Positions 6,410 to 6,609 of a stretch of DNA of 6,609 bases are shown here, in pieces (positions within the stretch are counted from its first letter, which is position 1; each line of letters starts with the position of its first letter). The stretch is from Bacteroidales bacterium. Lineage in GTDB: Bacteria > Bacteroidota > Bacteroidia > Bacteroidales > JAAUTT01. Below the pieces are notes generated by a model. It saw nothing but the letters and a program-made list of their open reading frames with translations. It did not search any database and was not told where the DNA came from. The stretch is from the NCBI GenBank assembly GCA_025350365.1, contig JANXXY010000178.1, forward strand, positions 1 through 6,609. The letters are read 5' to 3'. A program made the position numbers and the translations under genes.

Positions 6410-6609
6410 TAAATAGAAATAAATAGAAATAGGTTGAAGTAAATAGAAATAAATAGAAATAGAAATAGAAATAAATAGAAATAGGTTGAAGTAAATAGAA
6501 ATAGAAATAAATAGAAATAGGTTGAAGTAAATAGAAATAGAAATAAATAGAAATAGGTTGAAGTAAATAGAAATAAATAGAAATAGAAATAAATAGAAAT
6601 AGGTTGAAG
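6410..6609. repeat. Compound tandem repeat upstream of the oxidoreductase, runs off the window
   Basis: The array is assembled from a 10-mer (TAAATAGAAA, 12 copies), a 6-mer (TAGAAA, 5 copies) and a punctuating 8-mer GGTTGAAG preceded by TA, at 6432, 6484, 6520, 6556 and 6602. The distances between the 8-mers are 52, 36, 36 and 46. These correspond exactly to block orders 10-10-6-6-10, 10-6-10, 10-6-10 and 10-10-6-10, each followed by TA and the 8-mer. The two 36-nt units at 6484-6555 are perfect copies. No C occurs on the plus strand from 6378 to the end. The array begins 31 nt upstream of the oxidoreductase start codon, and its right end lies beyond the window. Confidence 0.95.

Noticed and set aside
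6410..6609. CRISPR array
   Set aside because: The units are low-complexity blocks of 6, 8 and 10 nt with no unique spacers, and no cas gene is present.
6380..6609. Minus-strand open translation through the repeat (Phe/Tyr/Ile/Leu-rich)
   Set aside because: The lack of stops follows from the absence of G and the base pattern of the repeat. There is no start codon in the array, and TAA triplets interrupt the sequence before the oxidoreductase ATG.

Overview
The window looks like a stretch of chromosome from a member of the Bacteroidota, with an AT-rich base composition. The evidence is: start codons without Shine-Dalgarno sequences; a dipeptidyl-peptidase III of the bacterial type known from Bacteroides (HECLGH, then EExRAD 28 residues on) carrying a lipoprotein-like signal; a DUF6807 ('PmoA') protein next to a secreted Gfo/Idh/MocA oxidoreductase; and IS630-family transposase debris. 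Genus cannot be fixed from the sequence, although an anaerobic or marine Bacteroidales/Marinilabiliales-type genome would fit.

Layout, left to right. 1-482: an orphan plus-strand reading frame of unknown function, probably a gene fragment. About 488-919: a heavily decayed minus-strand IS630-family transposase, keeping only the N-terminal helix-turn-helix part and carrying several frameshifts and stops. 978-6379: four intact genes, all on the minus strand. In transcription order they are a Tat-exported Gfo/Idh/MocA oxidoreductase, a secreted DUF6807 protein 15 nt downstream, a predicted lipoprotein dipeptidyl-peptidase III after 60 nt, and a two-domain NIPSNAP-family protein after 74 nt. 6410-6609: a compound tandem repeat that runs off the right edge and lies immediately upstream of the first gene of this run.

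How the genes may work together. The oxidoreductase and DUF6807 protein are almost certainly co-transcribed, and both carry export signals. This is a common pairing in saccharide and polyol catabolism of Bacteroidota and Planctomycetota. The peptidase (oligopeptide trimming) and the NIPSNAP protein follow in the same direction and could be read through, but nothing in the sequence links them functionally to the first two. All four have N-terminal export-like signals, so the cluster as a whole seems to act in the cell envelope.

No new multi-gene system can be demonstrated here. The strongest unexplained signal is the repeat array. On the coding strand, the 232 nt upstream of and including the T of the oxidoreductase start codon contain no G at all. 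They are built from 10-mers, 6-mers and a recurring 8-mer with variable copy number.
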